NCBI RefSeq assembly: GCF_014189455.1
Contig: NZ_CP050298.1
Location: 1 to 64,000 of the forward strand
DNA length: 64,000 nt
Reading direction: 5' to 3'
Source: Mesorhizobium huakuii
Lineage (GTDB): Bacteria; Pseudomonadota; Alphaproteobacteria; Rhizobiales; Rhizobiaceae
A program made the translations under genes and the position numbers. Below are positions 26,876-37,876 of this stretch, one piece after another (positions within the stretch are counted from its first letter, which is position 1; each line of letters starts with the position of its first letter). Below the pieces are notes generated by a model. That model worked only from the letters and a program-made list of their open reading frames with translations, searched no databases and had not been told where the DNA came from.

Positions 26876-28586
26876 GTAACCGGGGCAAAAGCGGTGGCGT
26901 TTGCGGGCCGATCTGCTGTTCGGTTTCAGCGAGCGGCGAGGAGAACGGGAAGCGGCAGGATCTTGCTGCCAGGGATGCCGAGGCGGTCGCCGAGATAATC
27001 CCAGAAGCTGACACCGAGTTTGTTGCAGGTCTTCATCATGCTGAGCATGGTGTCGCGGGCGGCACGGCCCTGGTCGCTGTGGGTTCCGCCGCTGATCTTG
27101 CGCCGGGTCACCACGCTGCGGATATCGTTCTCTGAGCCGTTGGTGTGGAGCGGAATGTCCGGGCGTTGGAGGATCTTCAGGAAGCTTTGGCGGTCGGTCC
27201 GGATGCGCGCGAGTAGACGGTCGAGGGTCACGAACTTGGTCTTCATGCCGACGATCCGGTCGAACCGCCGGGCAAGTTCCCTGGCTCTTCGGGGCGTGGG
27301 GCTCAGACACCACGCCTTGATGTCGTTGTAGAGCCACCAGATCCGGCTCTGGATCAGGGCCTTGGCGCGGCGCTGCGGTTCGGTGAAGCTATCGAGGGCA
27401 TGGATCTGGCGCTCCATATGGACCCAGCACCGCGCGTGCTCGCCGATTGCGAACTGGCCCGCCCCATCACTGAGGATGACGGTGCCGTCGAGGGCCTTTG
27501 CTTCGGTCAGACCGCCCCACAACGCGCCTTCACTGGCGATGCGGAACGGGTCCACAGGGCCATCCTTGGGCTCCAGGCCATGGGCGAGTAGATGGGCGTC
27601 CCATGACGCCGCGTCCTCGAACCCGGACGGCTCGCGCCCAGCATGCAGAAGATCCGTCGTGATCACCGGCAGCCCGCGCTCCAGCATGTAGGCGCGTGAG
27701 GCGGCGTTCAGGACCCACCGGGCCGACCCGCCGTGCAGGAGCTGCAGGAAGTTCAGCCGGCTCTTCGACTTGGTGGTCGTGAACACGGCGAACCGGTCAT
27801 TGCCGATTTGCGTGCACACGCCATTGACCGCGCCATGGCGGGCCCCGGTGTCGTCGACGCTGACCCAACCGGCCGAAGCGAGCCCGGCCGTCAGAACCTG
27901 CTTCGCTTCGGCGACGAAGGCGTCGATCTTGCTGGTCAGGATCCGCACGACCTGACGCTTGGAGATCGACACGCCGAAGTCGCGCAGCAACGCGACGATC
28001 CGCTCCACGGTCGATTGACCCTGGTGATAAAGCGACAGCACCAGACGCCGAAGCTCCAAACCGAAGTGCCCGTCGACCCCGTCCGGCAGCGGAGCGACGA
28101 CGATCCGGCCATCCGGCAAACGCCAGCGGTCCCGATGATAGCGGACCACCCGCACCCCGATCGTCAGATCCTGCACCACGAAACTTGTCCGCCCCACAAA
28201 CCGCGAGCCCGGTGGCGGCTCATAACAAAGACGGCGCTCTTCGGTGACGATCGCCCGGTTCGAGCCACGCCGCTTCGGACCCGTTGCCGCAGGTGAGCTC
28301 CGCTTGGACGACTGCTCCATCCCGCTCGGCTTCAGCGTCGGGCGCGGCGGTAGACCTTTCAGGCGCCGGATCTCATCCTTCAGAGCCGCATTCTCGGCGC
28401 GAAGCCCGGCGACCTCCGCCCGCAACTGCAGGATCATGTCGAGCAGGTCCGCAGGGGTCGGCGTTCGAGAATCTGGTGGCTCCGCCATGGCCCGACAGAA
28501 TCACGCCGCCCGCCAAACCGCCACCCACTCTAACCCGATACACCGAGTCATAACGCCGCGCCCGCCACCGCTTTTGCCCCGGTTAC
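26876..28586 (-). mobile_element. IS66-like insertion sequence (element 2)
   Basis: Terminal inverted repeats gtaaccggggcaaaagcggt (26876) and its inverse (ending 28586) bound about 1.7 kb. Flanking 8-mers gtcaagaa and gtcaagcc share six bases, close to the 8-bp duplication expected for IS66-type elements. It lies 8 bp from the end of element 1, whose end repeat is related. Confidence 0.8.
26926..28488 (-). CDS. IS66-like transposase, intact
   Basis: 520 aa, ATG 28488. An N-terminal coiled coil (LQLRAEVAGLRAENAALKDE) precedes a KPSGMEQSSKRSS linker. The catalytic region holds WVSVDDTGARHGAVNG, HARCWVHMERQIHALDSF and HTNGSENDIRSVVTRRKISG, giving the acidic positions expected of a DDE transposase. 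The element is a single-gene relative of IS66, without the accessory orfA/orfB pair. The reading frame is complete, so it may be active. Confidence 0.8.
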   Translation of the reverse strand: MAEPPDSRTPTPADLLDMILQLRAEVAGLRAENAALKDEIRRLKGLPPRPTLKPSGMEQSSKRSSPAATGPKRRGSNRAIVTEERRLCYEPPPGSRFVGRTSFVVQDLTIGVRVVRYHRDRWRLPDGRIVVAPLPDGVDGHFGLELRRLVLSLYHQGQSTVERIVALLRDFGVSISKRQVVRILTSKIDAFVAEAKQVLTAGLASAGWVSVDDTGARHGAVNGVCTQIGNDRFAVFTTTKSKSRLNFLQLLHGGSARWVLNAASRAYMLERGLPVITTDLLHAGREPSGFEDAASWDAHLLAHGLEPKDGPVDPFRIASEGALWGGLTEAKALDGTVILSDGAGQFAIGEHARCWVHMERQIHALDSFTEPQRRAKALIQSRIWWLYNDIKAWCLSPTPRRARELARRFDRIVGMKTKFVTLDRLLARIRTDRQSFLKILQRPDIPLHTNGSENDIRSVVTRRKISGGTHSDQGRAARDTMLSMMKTCNKLGVSFWDYLGDRLGIPGSKILPLPVLLAAR

Positions 28587-28684
28587 GTCAAGCCCCACTT
28601 AAACACCGCCTGTAAGAATATGTTATTATATCAGCACGTTAGGCGCGCGCCGGCGCGTGTTACCACTACATTTTGGGGATGATC

Positions 28685-30312
28685 TCAGGCGAGTTGTTCG
28701 TCGAGGTTGTGTGGCAGAGCGATGCCAGATGCCTTGAAGACGTTGCCCACTTGGCCCGTAACGTGGGTTCTGGTGGTGACGATGCGACCATCCTTTTCGA
28801 TGGTGGCTTCCTGGAGGCGGTCGAGATCGCGTAGGAGCGGCTGCCCTTCGGGCGTCAGGCCTTTGGCCCGGCAGAGGCGGCGCAGTTCCTTGCTGAGTAC
28901 GAGCCCCAGGAACGAGCAGAACACATGCCCGCGGATGGCGGCATCGGATTGGTGGAAGATCGGCCGGGTATTGAAGGTTGCCTTGGCGGCGCGGAACAGG
29001 CTCTCGACCTCGAGCAAATCGCGATACCGCAGCACGGCCTGGAGCGGGGTCACCTTCGCGTTGGTCCGCACCACGGTGATGCCGTCGTAGCGGGCTTCCT
29101 CGGCAAGCTTGCCGACATCGATCTTGAAGTTCTTGCCGCTGGCCTTGAGGTAACGCCGGTAGGCCGAGTTGCCGACCAGTGCCTTGTCGCCCTTCTTGAG
29201 CTGTGCCTCGAGGCCGGCGATGATCGCCTGGCGGTCGGCCTTGTCCTTCTCGGCCTCGGCGTCATTGCGGCTGACGATATAGCGGTCTTTACCGACCTTG
29301 ACCTCTTTGACCCACAACTGAGTTTCACCGCGCTGGCGCTCGAGAACGAGCGGAACCATCGGTGCCGCGTCATTGAGCACGACGTTGTGGATCACGCTGC
29401 TCGAGCGTTCGCGGGCCCCCGAATGTATTCCATGCCCAGCTTTTCGAGCGCGGCGATGGTATCGGCGCTGATCATGCCGCGATCGGCGACAACGCAGGCG
29501 CGTGTGACGCCGAAGCGCGTTCGCAGCCGATCGACCACCGGCAACAGGACGGTCACGTCAGCGGTGTTGCCGGGCACCATCTCGGTGCAGATCGGCCGGC
29601 CCTCGGCATCAACGACCAGCGCCAGGATCATTTGCGCCAGATCGGGGCGGAAGTCCTTGGAATGCCCGCGCTTGCCCAGCGTCTCGCCGCCCGCGCCATG
29701 GAAGGACAACGAGGTGGTGTCCATGAACACAAGGCTGAGGTCGGTGAACAGGTCCTGCCGGCGCGCGAAGAGCTTTTCCTCGATCGCGTCTTTCACGCAG
29801 CGCGCCACCAGCGCGCCTTGCGCCTTTTCGCCGAGTTCCTCGCCCAGCCACGCCATTGCCCGGTAAAAGTGATGGAGCGCCAGACCCTCGGCGCCCTCGA
29901 TACCATAATCGGCCATCCAGTTCGCGCAGTCGCGGTCCGAGCCCGAGACGAACAGCCGATGCAGCGTGCCAACGAACACCGCCCGTTCCACCGCAAAGCC
30001 GAACTGGCGCCCTTCCAGCACCTCTTCCAGCACCTCGCCGATCCCGAGCCGCTCCCACAGCCGCCCGAACAACAGCGGACCGCCGATGCGGCGAGAGGCA
30101 ATTCGCCCCGCGTCAATGTCGGACAGGATGAGGCTGCGTTCGCCATGGCGCGCAATCGAGGCCGCCAATCTGTCAAGTTCGCCGCTGGCAACCAGCGCAT
30201 CCTTGCGGCCCAGCGCCTTTATCGTGCGCTGGCGAACGGTTTTGCCGTCGCGGACACTTTCCACGAGGTAAAGATAGCGGTGGCCGCGCGCGACTCTCTC
30301 AACGACAAACAT
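28685..30312 (-). pseudogene. IS1634-family transposase, frameshifted
   Basis: The N-terminal part (ATG 30312, MFVVERVARGHRYLYLVESV) includes VFMDTTSLSFHGAGG and CVVADRGMISADTIAALEKL with DDE Asp residues. The C-terminal part starts at VIHNVVLNDAAPMVPLVLER and has YRDLLEVESLFRAAKATFNT plus HVFCSFLGLVLSKEL. They meet near 29390, where a G run is one base short, so the frame YIRG-ARERSSSVIH is broken. About 1.9 kb between two IS66-like ends is occupied by this element. Confidence 0.82.
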
Positions 30313-30484
30313 GCCAGCGTTGTTAGCGAATAAATGCCATCACATCCATACAACATACGGCTAGCAGATCAAATGTTGTTACCACACATTTTCGCGCCGA
30401 AAACTCAAGGCGAGTGAATTCAATAGCTTAACGGACAGCGTTCGCCATCCGTTCACCTCCAACTGTTCAAGTCGGGTCAAGAAG

Positions 30485-30558
30485 GTAACCGGGGCAGATT
30501 ACCGGGCGGTGGGGGTTTGCAGGCGCGTGCGTTCGTGATTCACCCTTTGCGTGACGCG
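30485..30558 (+). repeat. Second copy of the IS66-like element 1 end
   Basis: Starting gtaaccggggcagattaccg, this repeats in inverse orientation the end of element 1 at 26808-26867 almost exactly for over 60 bp, then diverges inside gtgacgc. The pair forms an inverted repeat around 26868-30484, which holds element 2 and the IS1634 copy. Confidence 0.7.
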
Positions 30559-30559
30559 G

Positions 30560-31343
30560 CCTTTATCAACCAAAGACAGCTACGGCTGATTTGATGATGA
30601 TGCCGCCATCCGGGCTTCGGCGCATCTGACGACCCGTGGCGGTGCGAAAAACATTCGTCAATTGCAGCGCAGGCGGCACGCGCGACCACAGGGTTCGCAC
30701 GCTCTCCCGGCCATGCCGGGTTTTGCGAATGACGTTTCCTGTGACGACGCGCTGCGACCATCGGAAGCCGATCTCGTGGAAATACAGGTCGGCATGCTGC
30801 GGGCTGATATGATGAAAGACGCCGGCGATGGTACGGCGGACGCGGGAGTTGAAGCCCTCCACCGAATTGACGTGGACGGCCTCGCGCACATACTCACCGC
30901 TGGAATGCTTCACGGTCTCATGCTTGGCAAAGCTCTCACCAATGGCCATGAATGCCTTTCACTCGTCGCTCATCAAATGAGCTCCCAATTCGATCTGCGC
31001 TTCAATGACGCGTTCGCTTGCTCGCGCCGAGAGACCGGTCACGACCGCGGCACGCGCGTCACCGGCCAGAGTGCCAGGCATGACGTCAGTCGGCCGCCGC
31101 ACCATTACCATGACTGGCGTTTTATCCGTATTCGCCTGGCCTTTCCGGCCGCGGCCCGGAGGCGGGTCGTCGGGATTCTTTCTGGGCCTTCCACCGAGAT
31201 GGAAATGGTCGATCTCCACCGTGCCGGCGAGCATGTTCTCCCGCGCCACCATGAGACGCAGTGCATGTCCCATCCGCCAGGCCGTTGGCTGGCTCACCCC
31301 GAGCGCCTCGGCCAGGCGCACCGACGACAAGCCCTTGTCGGAT
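30560..31343 (-). pseudogene. IS1595-family transposase, truncated and with a nonsense codon
   Basis: The minus-strand N-part, LSSVRLAEALGVSQPTAWRM then AGTVEIDHFHLGGRPRKNPD, and the C-part, MAIGESFAKHETVKHSSGEY then HVNSVEGFNSRVRRTIAGVF, form one frame interrupted by a TGA at 30959-30961 where Trp (TGG) is expected. The N-terminal zinc-ribbon end was removed by ISAs1 copy 2. The DDE-type ISXO2 domain is otherwise readable. Confidence 0.8.
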
Positions 31344-32510
31344 TGCACCGTTGCCCGGCACATTGCTGTCATTGTTTTCGCAGATCCCCGATCCACGCCG
31401 TGGCCAGGGGCAGATGTATCCCCAGGCGCCGATCCTGCTGTTCACGGTGCTGGCGATGCTGGCCGGGGCGGTTTCGTATCGTCAGGTCCACGCCTTCATC
31501 CGCATCCATCTTGTCCGCCTGAACGGCGTGTTCGGGGTCTCGGTGCGAAAGGCCCCAGCCTACTCGACGGTGCGGTTCATCCTTCGCGGTCTCGACGGGG
31601 CGGAGGTCGAAAGGGTGTTCCGCCAGCATGCGGCCGGCCTGCCGACGCCCCCGGCCCAAGAGCCGGACGACGCCATGCCGGACGACGTCATGCCGGCGTG
31701 CGTGGCCATTGACGGCAAGACGCTGCGCGGCAGCTTCGACGCCTTCAACGATCGCAAAGCGGCGCATCTGCTGAGTGCTTTCGCCAGCGATGGTCAGATC
31801 ATCCTCGGCCATCTGGCGATCGATGAGAAGAGCAACGAAATCCCCGCCGCCCAGGACTTGATCGCCACGCTGGGCCTGACCGGGCGCATGTTCACTCTCG
31901 ACGCCATGCATGCCCAAAAAAACCTTCGCCGTAGCCCTGGCCACGGGTAACCATCTGCTGGTTCAACTCAAGGAGAACCAGCCCAATCTGGATGACGAGA
32001 TTCGCGCCATCGTCGACAGCCGCACTCCCAGCGACACGGCCTCCTCACGCGACACAGTGCGATCCCGGCAGGAGGATCGAACCGTGGACGTCTTTCCCGT
32101 CGGCAAGGCCCTCGTCGACAGCGAATGGCAGCCCTTCGTCAAGACCATCATCCGCGTCACCCGCCAAACTTGGCTCCGCAGTGCCGCCACGGGCATGTGG
32201 CAGCCGCGCGGCGAGGTCTCATACTATATCTCCTCCGAACAGGGTCTCCCCGCCAAGACTTGGGCCGCCATCATCCGAGGCCACTGGGGCATCGAGAACC
32301 GCAACCACTATGTCCGCGACGTGTCCTGCGACGAGGACCGCAGCCGTATCCGCGACAACCCCGGCATCATGGCCAGAGCCCGCAGCTTCGCCCTCAACAT
32401 CCTGCGTCACAACGGCACGAAAAACGTCGCTCAAGCCCTCTGGAACGGCGCTCTCTCCCTCGATCTCATCCTCGCTTACAAGGCTCTGTAATCAGCGTTG
32501 AACAGCCCTG
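31344..32510 (+). mobile_element. ISAs1-family insertion sequence, copy 2 (left end missing)
   Basis: Sequence matches copy 1 from just after its transposase start (caccgttgcccggcac) to the right end repeat finishing at 32510. The left 300 bp is gone and the gene lacks its own start, so it is not autonomous. It carries the same seven-A run and frame break as copy 1. Confidence 0.85.
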
Positions 32511-33855
32511 CAGCCGGAACAAGGCCGTCTCGACCGTCTTTTCATAGGCTTCAAACTCTGCTCGCGTTGTCTCGCGCATTTCCTGACCCTCCAAAACGAC
32601 TTTCTGCAAGGTTACCAGATTGGCGCGGAATTTTGATCCGAAATCTGCATGGACGACATTTACGCTCGCTTCCGCCTGACCTGCCGAAAGGCTTGCTGTC
32701 AAATGATCCCGCTGCTGTTCTGCATAAGCGACAACACGCCGATCACCGCTAGCGAGCGCAATCTTCTGCCAACTCTGCGTAGCCTTTATGGCATACTCCC
32801 GGCTTCTTTCGGCCTTCGCCAGACTGCGCCGTCCGCCCCGCTTGGCGTCGTACCGTCCCTGTGCCGCCTCGCTGGTCCCGACGTGCTCGGTCCGCCCTTC
32901 ACTGCTCACCGGCCTCACCTGATTGCGGGTAAAGGCGGGCGGACTGGCGAACTCGCGACGATCGGTCATTTCCATCGCTATTCCCTGCGCCCGAGCCATC
33001 TGCGCCATTGTGGCCCGCCACTCCCGAAACACCTGAGGGGTCGTCTCGATCCGATCGCCTGATTCCGATCGCATGGTGATGATCGCGCGGGCATGGACAT
33101 GTGGCCGCTTGCCCCCCTCGCCTTCTTCCTTCGGGTCATTGGCCGGATCATGCATGGCAAACACATAGCGATGGCCGGCGAACTGCTCGGCAAGGAAGTC
33201 ACGTGCAGCGTTTTCAAACGCCTCGACATTCGTGCCGGCCCGGGCCGACATGATCAGATGCATCACGTCGCGGCCTTTGCGGCTGTGCAGATCACCGCGC
33301 CATTCCTTTTGCACCAGATCGCCAGCGAGCTTTTCGTCACCAACGATTTGGCCGCGGTCGTCGCGAACGTCGCCGTCATGACGTTCGACCAGGCTCCGCA
33401 ATTTGCCGGCGCCATACTCGACACCGTAGCCGTAGCCTTGGAACGAGAACCGTGCTGCCCCTTGCGCGGCTGCACTGGCGTCATATCGCGCCTGAATGAT
33501 GCTGGCAGCCCTGTCGTCGCCAGTCAGCCGCTCGCCTTGCCCGCTTCTGAGCACGATCGCCCCTTGAACCGTCAGCGCGCCGTCGGCCTGGCGCGTCACC
33601 GCATAAGCATAGCGTCGATCGCCGAACGCGCTCGTCAAACTGTTCCTGACCAGCTCATGCATCGCCTCGTCTGACGAAACCGCCGCAGTCGCAATCTCTA
33701 CGGTGAAGCTGCCGATATCGCGGCTCTCTGCGCGGTTCTGGAACAGATGGTTCCAGTCGCCCCGCAACCGCGCCAGGTCCTCGCGGCTGCTGATGCGCTC
33801 GCCGTTCTCGTTCTCGACGGCGAGCTCGCCGCCGCGCGACACATAATTCAGCATA
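32511..33855 (-). pseudogene. Relaxase/mobilisation nuclease, truncated at both ends
   Basis: About 445 codons of a plasmid or ICE relaxase. The catalytic-type region reads DVMHLIMSARAGTNVEAFEN, HRYVFAMHDPANDP and GGKRPHVHARAIITMRSESG, supplying the metal-binding His set (HxHxR-like). TPQVFREWRATMAQMARAQG follows. The N-terminus begins at NYVSRGGELAVENENGE beside an IS5-type element and the C-terminus is cut by ISAs1. No nicking Tyr can be assigned. It indicates that the region was, or recombined with, a mobilisable plasmid or island. Confidence 0.72.
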
Positions 33856-34961
33856 GCACTGTTGCATGGATTAGACTTTGGACGAGGCAACCCTATCCAC
33901 TGCATTTTTCATGCAACGCGCTCGAACTTGGGCCGGCCAAGTTCTGTCATCCGGTTAAGAACACGGACGCCAATCTTCGCTTCAGTCTTCTGATTGTCAA
34001 AATGTCGCGCTTTGAGTTTGGGCCCGATCACAGCCTTCCATCGACCCATCTGGGTCTCAGCGCGACTGCGCTTGTTGTAGCCGGTGGATTTCTGCCATGC
34101 CATCCGCCCTTTGGTCTGGATTTCTGCAATATGGCGATCGCGGACAGATGGAACCAGCACCGATTGAGGGCTGGCAACGGCAGTCTTGGGAGGTGGGATA
34201 ATGACCTCCACGATCTCACCAAAGCGTGTCGCCAGAAGATCTCGGGTTGGCGTTCCATCATAGGCGCCGTCGGCAATGAACTTCTCGACGGGGCCACCGA
34301 TCTGGTCCAGAAGTCCTGGTAACGCTGTCGGATCGCCGACATCATCCACGGTCAGATCGGAACAAACAATCTCACCACTGACAAGATTGAGACCAAGGTG
34401 CAGTTTGCGCCATCTTTTGCGTTTGGCCTTGGTTTTGTGCTTGTTTTCCAGCCACTCGCCCTCGCCGAAGACCTTCAAGCCGGTGCTGTCGACAACCAGA
34501 TGGACCGGACCTGATGTTGTGGCTCGGGACTTTGTCGACGGCAACGCCAGCCCTTTGCTCCGGCGAGACAGGGTGGAGAGTCAGGCACGGCAATATCGAA
34601 CCCCATCAGCGCCGCGACACTGCGCATCAAGCCTTGGGTCTGGCGTAGCGCCAGCCCGTAGACGACGCGCAGGGTCAAGCACAACGTAATCGCCAGATCC
34701 GAGTATTTCGGCTGACCACCCCGCGATGTCCGCCTCCGCGCCGTCCATTAAGACAGGGCCTCATCCTTCACCCAGATGGTCAAATCACCACGTTGACGCA
34801 GGCTTTCATTATATGCCGGCCAATTCGTCACTTGATATTTCTGCTTGGCAATCTTGTCCCGCCGATCGGCATTGAACTTGTGCGGCATCGTCGAAATCCG
34901 GATCAGGAGACTGAAAACCACCGCTCAATATCAGTCGCCGGGTGATCCACGCAACAACGCC
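33856..34961 (-). mobile_element. IS5-family element of a third type, degenerate
   Basis: Imperfect ends gcactgttgcatggat (33856) and ggcgttgttgcgtggat (inverse, at 34961). The minus-strand transposase starts at 34888 (MPHKFNADRRDKIAKQ), has an in-frame stop near 34748 and a frameshift near 34570. It then reads HLVVDSTGLKVFGEGEWLEN, KFIADGAYDGTPTRD and SRAETQMGRWKAVIG to 33909. It is inactive and only distantly related to IS-A. Confidence 0.78.
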
Positions 34962-35020
34962 GGTTTCGCATGAATCCCTGCCGACCCTCCTACACGGCCG
35001 TTTGTTGCGCGTGTGCGGTG

Positions 35021-35057
35021 GCGGGGCGCCGTATCGTCATCGATACCGGCGCCCCGC
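35021..35057 (-). terminator. Strong GC-rich hairpin downstream of the XopE-like gene
   Basis: gcggggcgccgtatcg pairs with cgataccggcgccccgc, with one bulged base and a 4-base loop, about 40 bp past the stop of the minus-strand effector gene. There is no clear U tract, so it may be a transcript-stabilising or Rho-dependent end rather than a classic terminator. Confidence 0.45.
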
Positions 35058-35092
35058 GGTTCAGCGACCGGACGATTCGATCCTCTTGCCGT

Positions 35093-36157
35093 TCAGTATC
35101 CCGGCGGCACGACAGGAGGCCGGGGCAGCGAGTCCAGTTGGTTGGCTGCCACCAGAACTGAATCCACTGCGTATCGGTGCGTGTCCGAGGAAGGATCCAT
35201 TCCGTAGGCTTCCTGAATCATCCGTGATGCGATTTCCCTTTGTTGGTCTTCAGGAACACGGGACAATGCGTTGCGTACACTGTCGGCGAACTCGGGTGAG
35301 ATCACTTGTGCTTCTGCATATTTTTCCCACGCTACGGGTGCGTTTTGCCTCTGGCGCAAATTGTGGGCAGTGTCTTCATCTGTGTCCGGATGCACTAACG
35401 GAATCAACCCCTCAAGACGGTTTTTGAGGAATTCGGCGCTGCTTTTGTCCATCGACCAAGGACCTTTCTCGGCCGGCTCTCCGCTCCATGCGCTGTCTTT
35501 CAACCGAACAGCGGGACCGTTGGCCCAGGCATCCATGACCACGGTCGACCTCGGGTCGCGGCTTCCGCGCCGCAGTTCGTTCCAGGTGTGACCCGTCTTG
35601 ACTGGGATCTCATCACCTTCGTCGGTTATCTCTTTCATTGACACGGAAGCAACAGAGGTCATACTCCGCTCGTTGGCCGCCATGTGTGGGGCGTGGACGA
35701 TGGCGGAAAGGGGAGCGGCCTGATCGCAGGCCGCCGCTCCCATGACTACGGCCACTGCAACCTCGTTGTTGGCGTCTGGTGCCATCTTTGCAACCGACGA
35801 TCCGATGCCGTTGTGGCCGTGCGAGGGAATGTCGTCCGCCTTAACGTTTCCCCGGCCATGCTTGAGCAGCAGACGGACGTCGTGAACGGTTTGCCCGGCT
35901 GTCGCGAGTCTTATCGGGCTCGTGACCTCGTCATCGACGACATACGCTCCCATATGGTAGGCGGCCTGCTGGATCTGATGTTGCTCCAGAGGAGCATCTC
36001 CGCCCCTTCGCAACCTGTCGGGACGCGTACCCAGGGGGACCCTCAGCGCTGATATGCGGCTCTCAAGGTCCGACGCCGTGGGTTCTCGCGGCGACTCTTC
36101 CGTGTCATATGTGGCATGTCGAGTCGATCCGGAGGATTTGGAGCAGCAAATTCCCAT
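35093..36157 (-). CDS. Type III effector of the XopE/HopX (AvrPphE) family
   Basis: 354 aa. The N-terminus MGICCSKSSGS is a plausible N-myristoylation (Gly2) plus palmitoylation (Cys4/5) signal, as in Xanthomonas XopE proteins, suggesting attachment to the host plasma membrane. The conserved KHGRGNVKADD segment precedes a transglutaminase/papain-like triad: Cys144 (GAAACDQAAPLSAI), His190 (KTGHTWNELRRG) and Asp209 (VVMDAWANGPAVRLKDSAW). The last motif matches the family's VMDPWSNGPA block. A C-terminal helical region follows. The frame is intact. No convincing tts box was seen in the 250 bp before the IS-A derivative at 36406, so expression may be lost or the promoter weak. Confidence 0.75.
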   Translation of the reverse strand: MGICCSKSSGSTRHATYDTEESPREPTASDLESRISALRVPLGTRPDRLRRGGDAPLEQHQIQQAAYHMGAYVVDDEVTSPIRLATAGQTVHDVRLLLKHGRGNVKADDIPSHGHNGIGSSVAKMAPDANNEVAVAVVMGAAACDQAAPLSAIVHAPHMAANERSMTSVASVSMKEITDEGDEIPVKTGHTWNELRRGSRDPRSTVVMDAWANGPAVRLKDSAWSGEPAEKGPWSMDKSSAEFLKNRLEGLIPLVHPDTDEDTAHNLRQRQNAPVAWEKYAEAQVISPEFADSVRNALSRVPEDQQREIASRMIQEAYGMDPSSDTHRYAVDSVLVAANQLDSLPRPPVVPPGY

Positions 36158-36405
36158 ATCTACACCTGTAGCGGAGTTTCTGATCGCCTAGGGACGGGAT
36201 ACGCGGGAAGCCGCTTAACCGTGAAGGCAAAATATTTAGAGTGGCTACCTGTTATCTCGACTTTGTACGTTTTTGGTCAGGTCCAGGTCCAGAATAGGCT
36301 GTTGGTTGCGATGTGGCTGAGCGCCTGATCGAGGGCAGAACACAGCCGCCCATATCGTCGATGTCTTCCCATTTTCGCCGGTGTGACCAGTAGGCGATCC
36401 TGACC

Positions 36406-36655
36406 AGCGTTGGTGCATGGATCCTTTGTCAACGGTTTGGCGATAGGCAGGCAGGATCGAAATCAGCTTGATGCGAGAGCCATGCCGTACAAACACAACG
36501 CAGATCGTCGTCATCACGTCGGAAAGATGAAATTCAGGGTGACGAATTGGCGTGACTACGAAGCAGGTCTGCGCCGGCGTGGTAGCCTGACCTTATGGGT
36601 AACGCCGGAGGCACTGGCGGGATGGCGCGCTCCGCCATATCCGCGCACCAACGCC
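36406..36655 (+). mobile_element. MITE-like internal deletion derivative of IS-A
   Basis: Both IS-A ends are present (agcgttggtgca at left; gcgcaccaacgcc at right), but about 860 bp is missing: the sequence jumps from gatggcgcgctccg directly to catatccgcgcacc. The 250-bp element lacks all catalytic residues yet keeps both terminal repeats, so it could be moved by transposase from a full copy. Flanking 9-mers do not match. Confidence 0.85.
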
Positions 36656-36856
36656 CAGCGAGATCCAACGGAGCTGGGGCGTCCCACGGGATGCGCAGAC
36701 CTGTATTGCGTTCGGGCGAATGTCATGTGAACTCCTAGGCTAGAGACTGCGCGACGGGCCACGCCAAAACACGTATCATGGCTATGAATATGCAATTTGC
36801 ATGCCACCAAACGGGTTGCGAGAGCGACCACAAATCGGAGGAGTCGCCCCCTGGCC
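36656..36856. other. 200 bp between IS-A derivatives
   Basis: No gene is recognised. A short AT-rich block (tatgaatatgcaatttgcat) contains the near-palindrome atgcaatttgcat. Confidence 0.3.
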
Positions 36857-37876
36857 AGCGTTGGTGCATGGATAGCGTTGGTGCATGGATCCTTTGTCAA
36901 CGGTTTGGCGATAGGCAGGCAGGATCGAAATCAGCTTGATGCGAGTGCCATGCCGTACAAACACAACGCAGATCGTCGTCATCACGTCGGAAAGATGAAA
37001 TTCAGGGTGACGAATTGGCGTGACTACGAAGCAGGTCTGCGCCGGCGTGGTAGCCTGACCTTATGGGTAACGCCGGAGGCACTTGCGGGATGGCGCGCTC
37101 CGCGACGCAAGACCCGCGGCGGCCAAGCCCGGTATTCCGATCTCGCCATTGAGACAGCGCTGACGCTGGGTTGCGTCTTGGCAATGCGGCTGCGCCAGAC
37201 CGAGGGATTGCTCCACTCGCTGCTGGATCTCATGGGGCTGAAAGTCCCAGTTCCAGATCATACGACGCTGAGCCGTCGGGCACAGAAGTGGGAGCCATCA
37301 GCCCGACGAAACCCGCCGCTGCCGGACGGCCCGCTGCATGTGCTTGTCGATAGCACGGGATTGAAAGTCTACGGCGCCGGGCAATGGCTGGAGCAGAAAC
37401 ATGGCGCCAGATCACGTCGCAACTGGCGCAAGCTGCATCTGGCAGTGGATGCCAAAAGTGGCGCGATCATTGCCCAAAGGCTGACAGATCAGGACACGGA
37501 TGATCCTTCCCAGGTGGCACCGCTGCTCGATCAGATCGACGGCGAGATCGACCAGTTCACAGCCGACGGAGCCTATGACGGCAAGCCAACCTATCGGTCT
37601 ATCCTGCAGCACAGCGCAACCGCGAACATCGTCATTCCACCGCGTTCCACGGCGGTGGAAAGCGGTGATGCCGGACCGCCTGGTCAAAGGGACAAGCACA
37701 TTGCCGCAATCGCAAGCGACGGTCGGCTGAAATGGCAGGCAGCCACCGGCTATGGCAAGCGGGCGCTGAGCGAAACAGCCATCGGACGATACAAGGGGCT
37801 GATCGGACGGCGCCTGCGAGCACGCTCTCTTCCGGCTCAACAGACCGAGGTTGCCATCGGTTGCATCGTTCTCAAC
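36857..37876 (+). mobile_element. IS-A (IS5 family), copy 7, truncated at right; extra left-end fragment
   Basis: A 16-bp piece of the left end (agcgttggtgcatgga, from 36857) precedes a complete left end at 36874. The transposase starts at ATG 36950 and reads normally until 37876, where an IS6 end begins. The last 34 codons and the right repeat are missing. Small differences from copies 1-5 (lower-strand GGATCC near the end, several substitutions) show it belongs to a slightly diverged subgroup with copies 10 and 11. Confidence 0.88.

Noticed and set aside
36158..36405. tts box for the XopE-like effector
   Set aside because: The region contains only weak partial resemblance (gtcgagataacaggtagcc on the minus strand), far poorer than the site at 52497.
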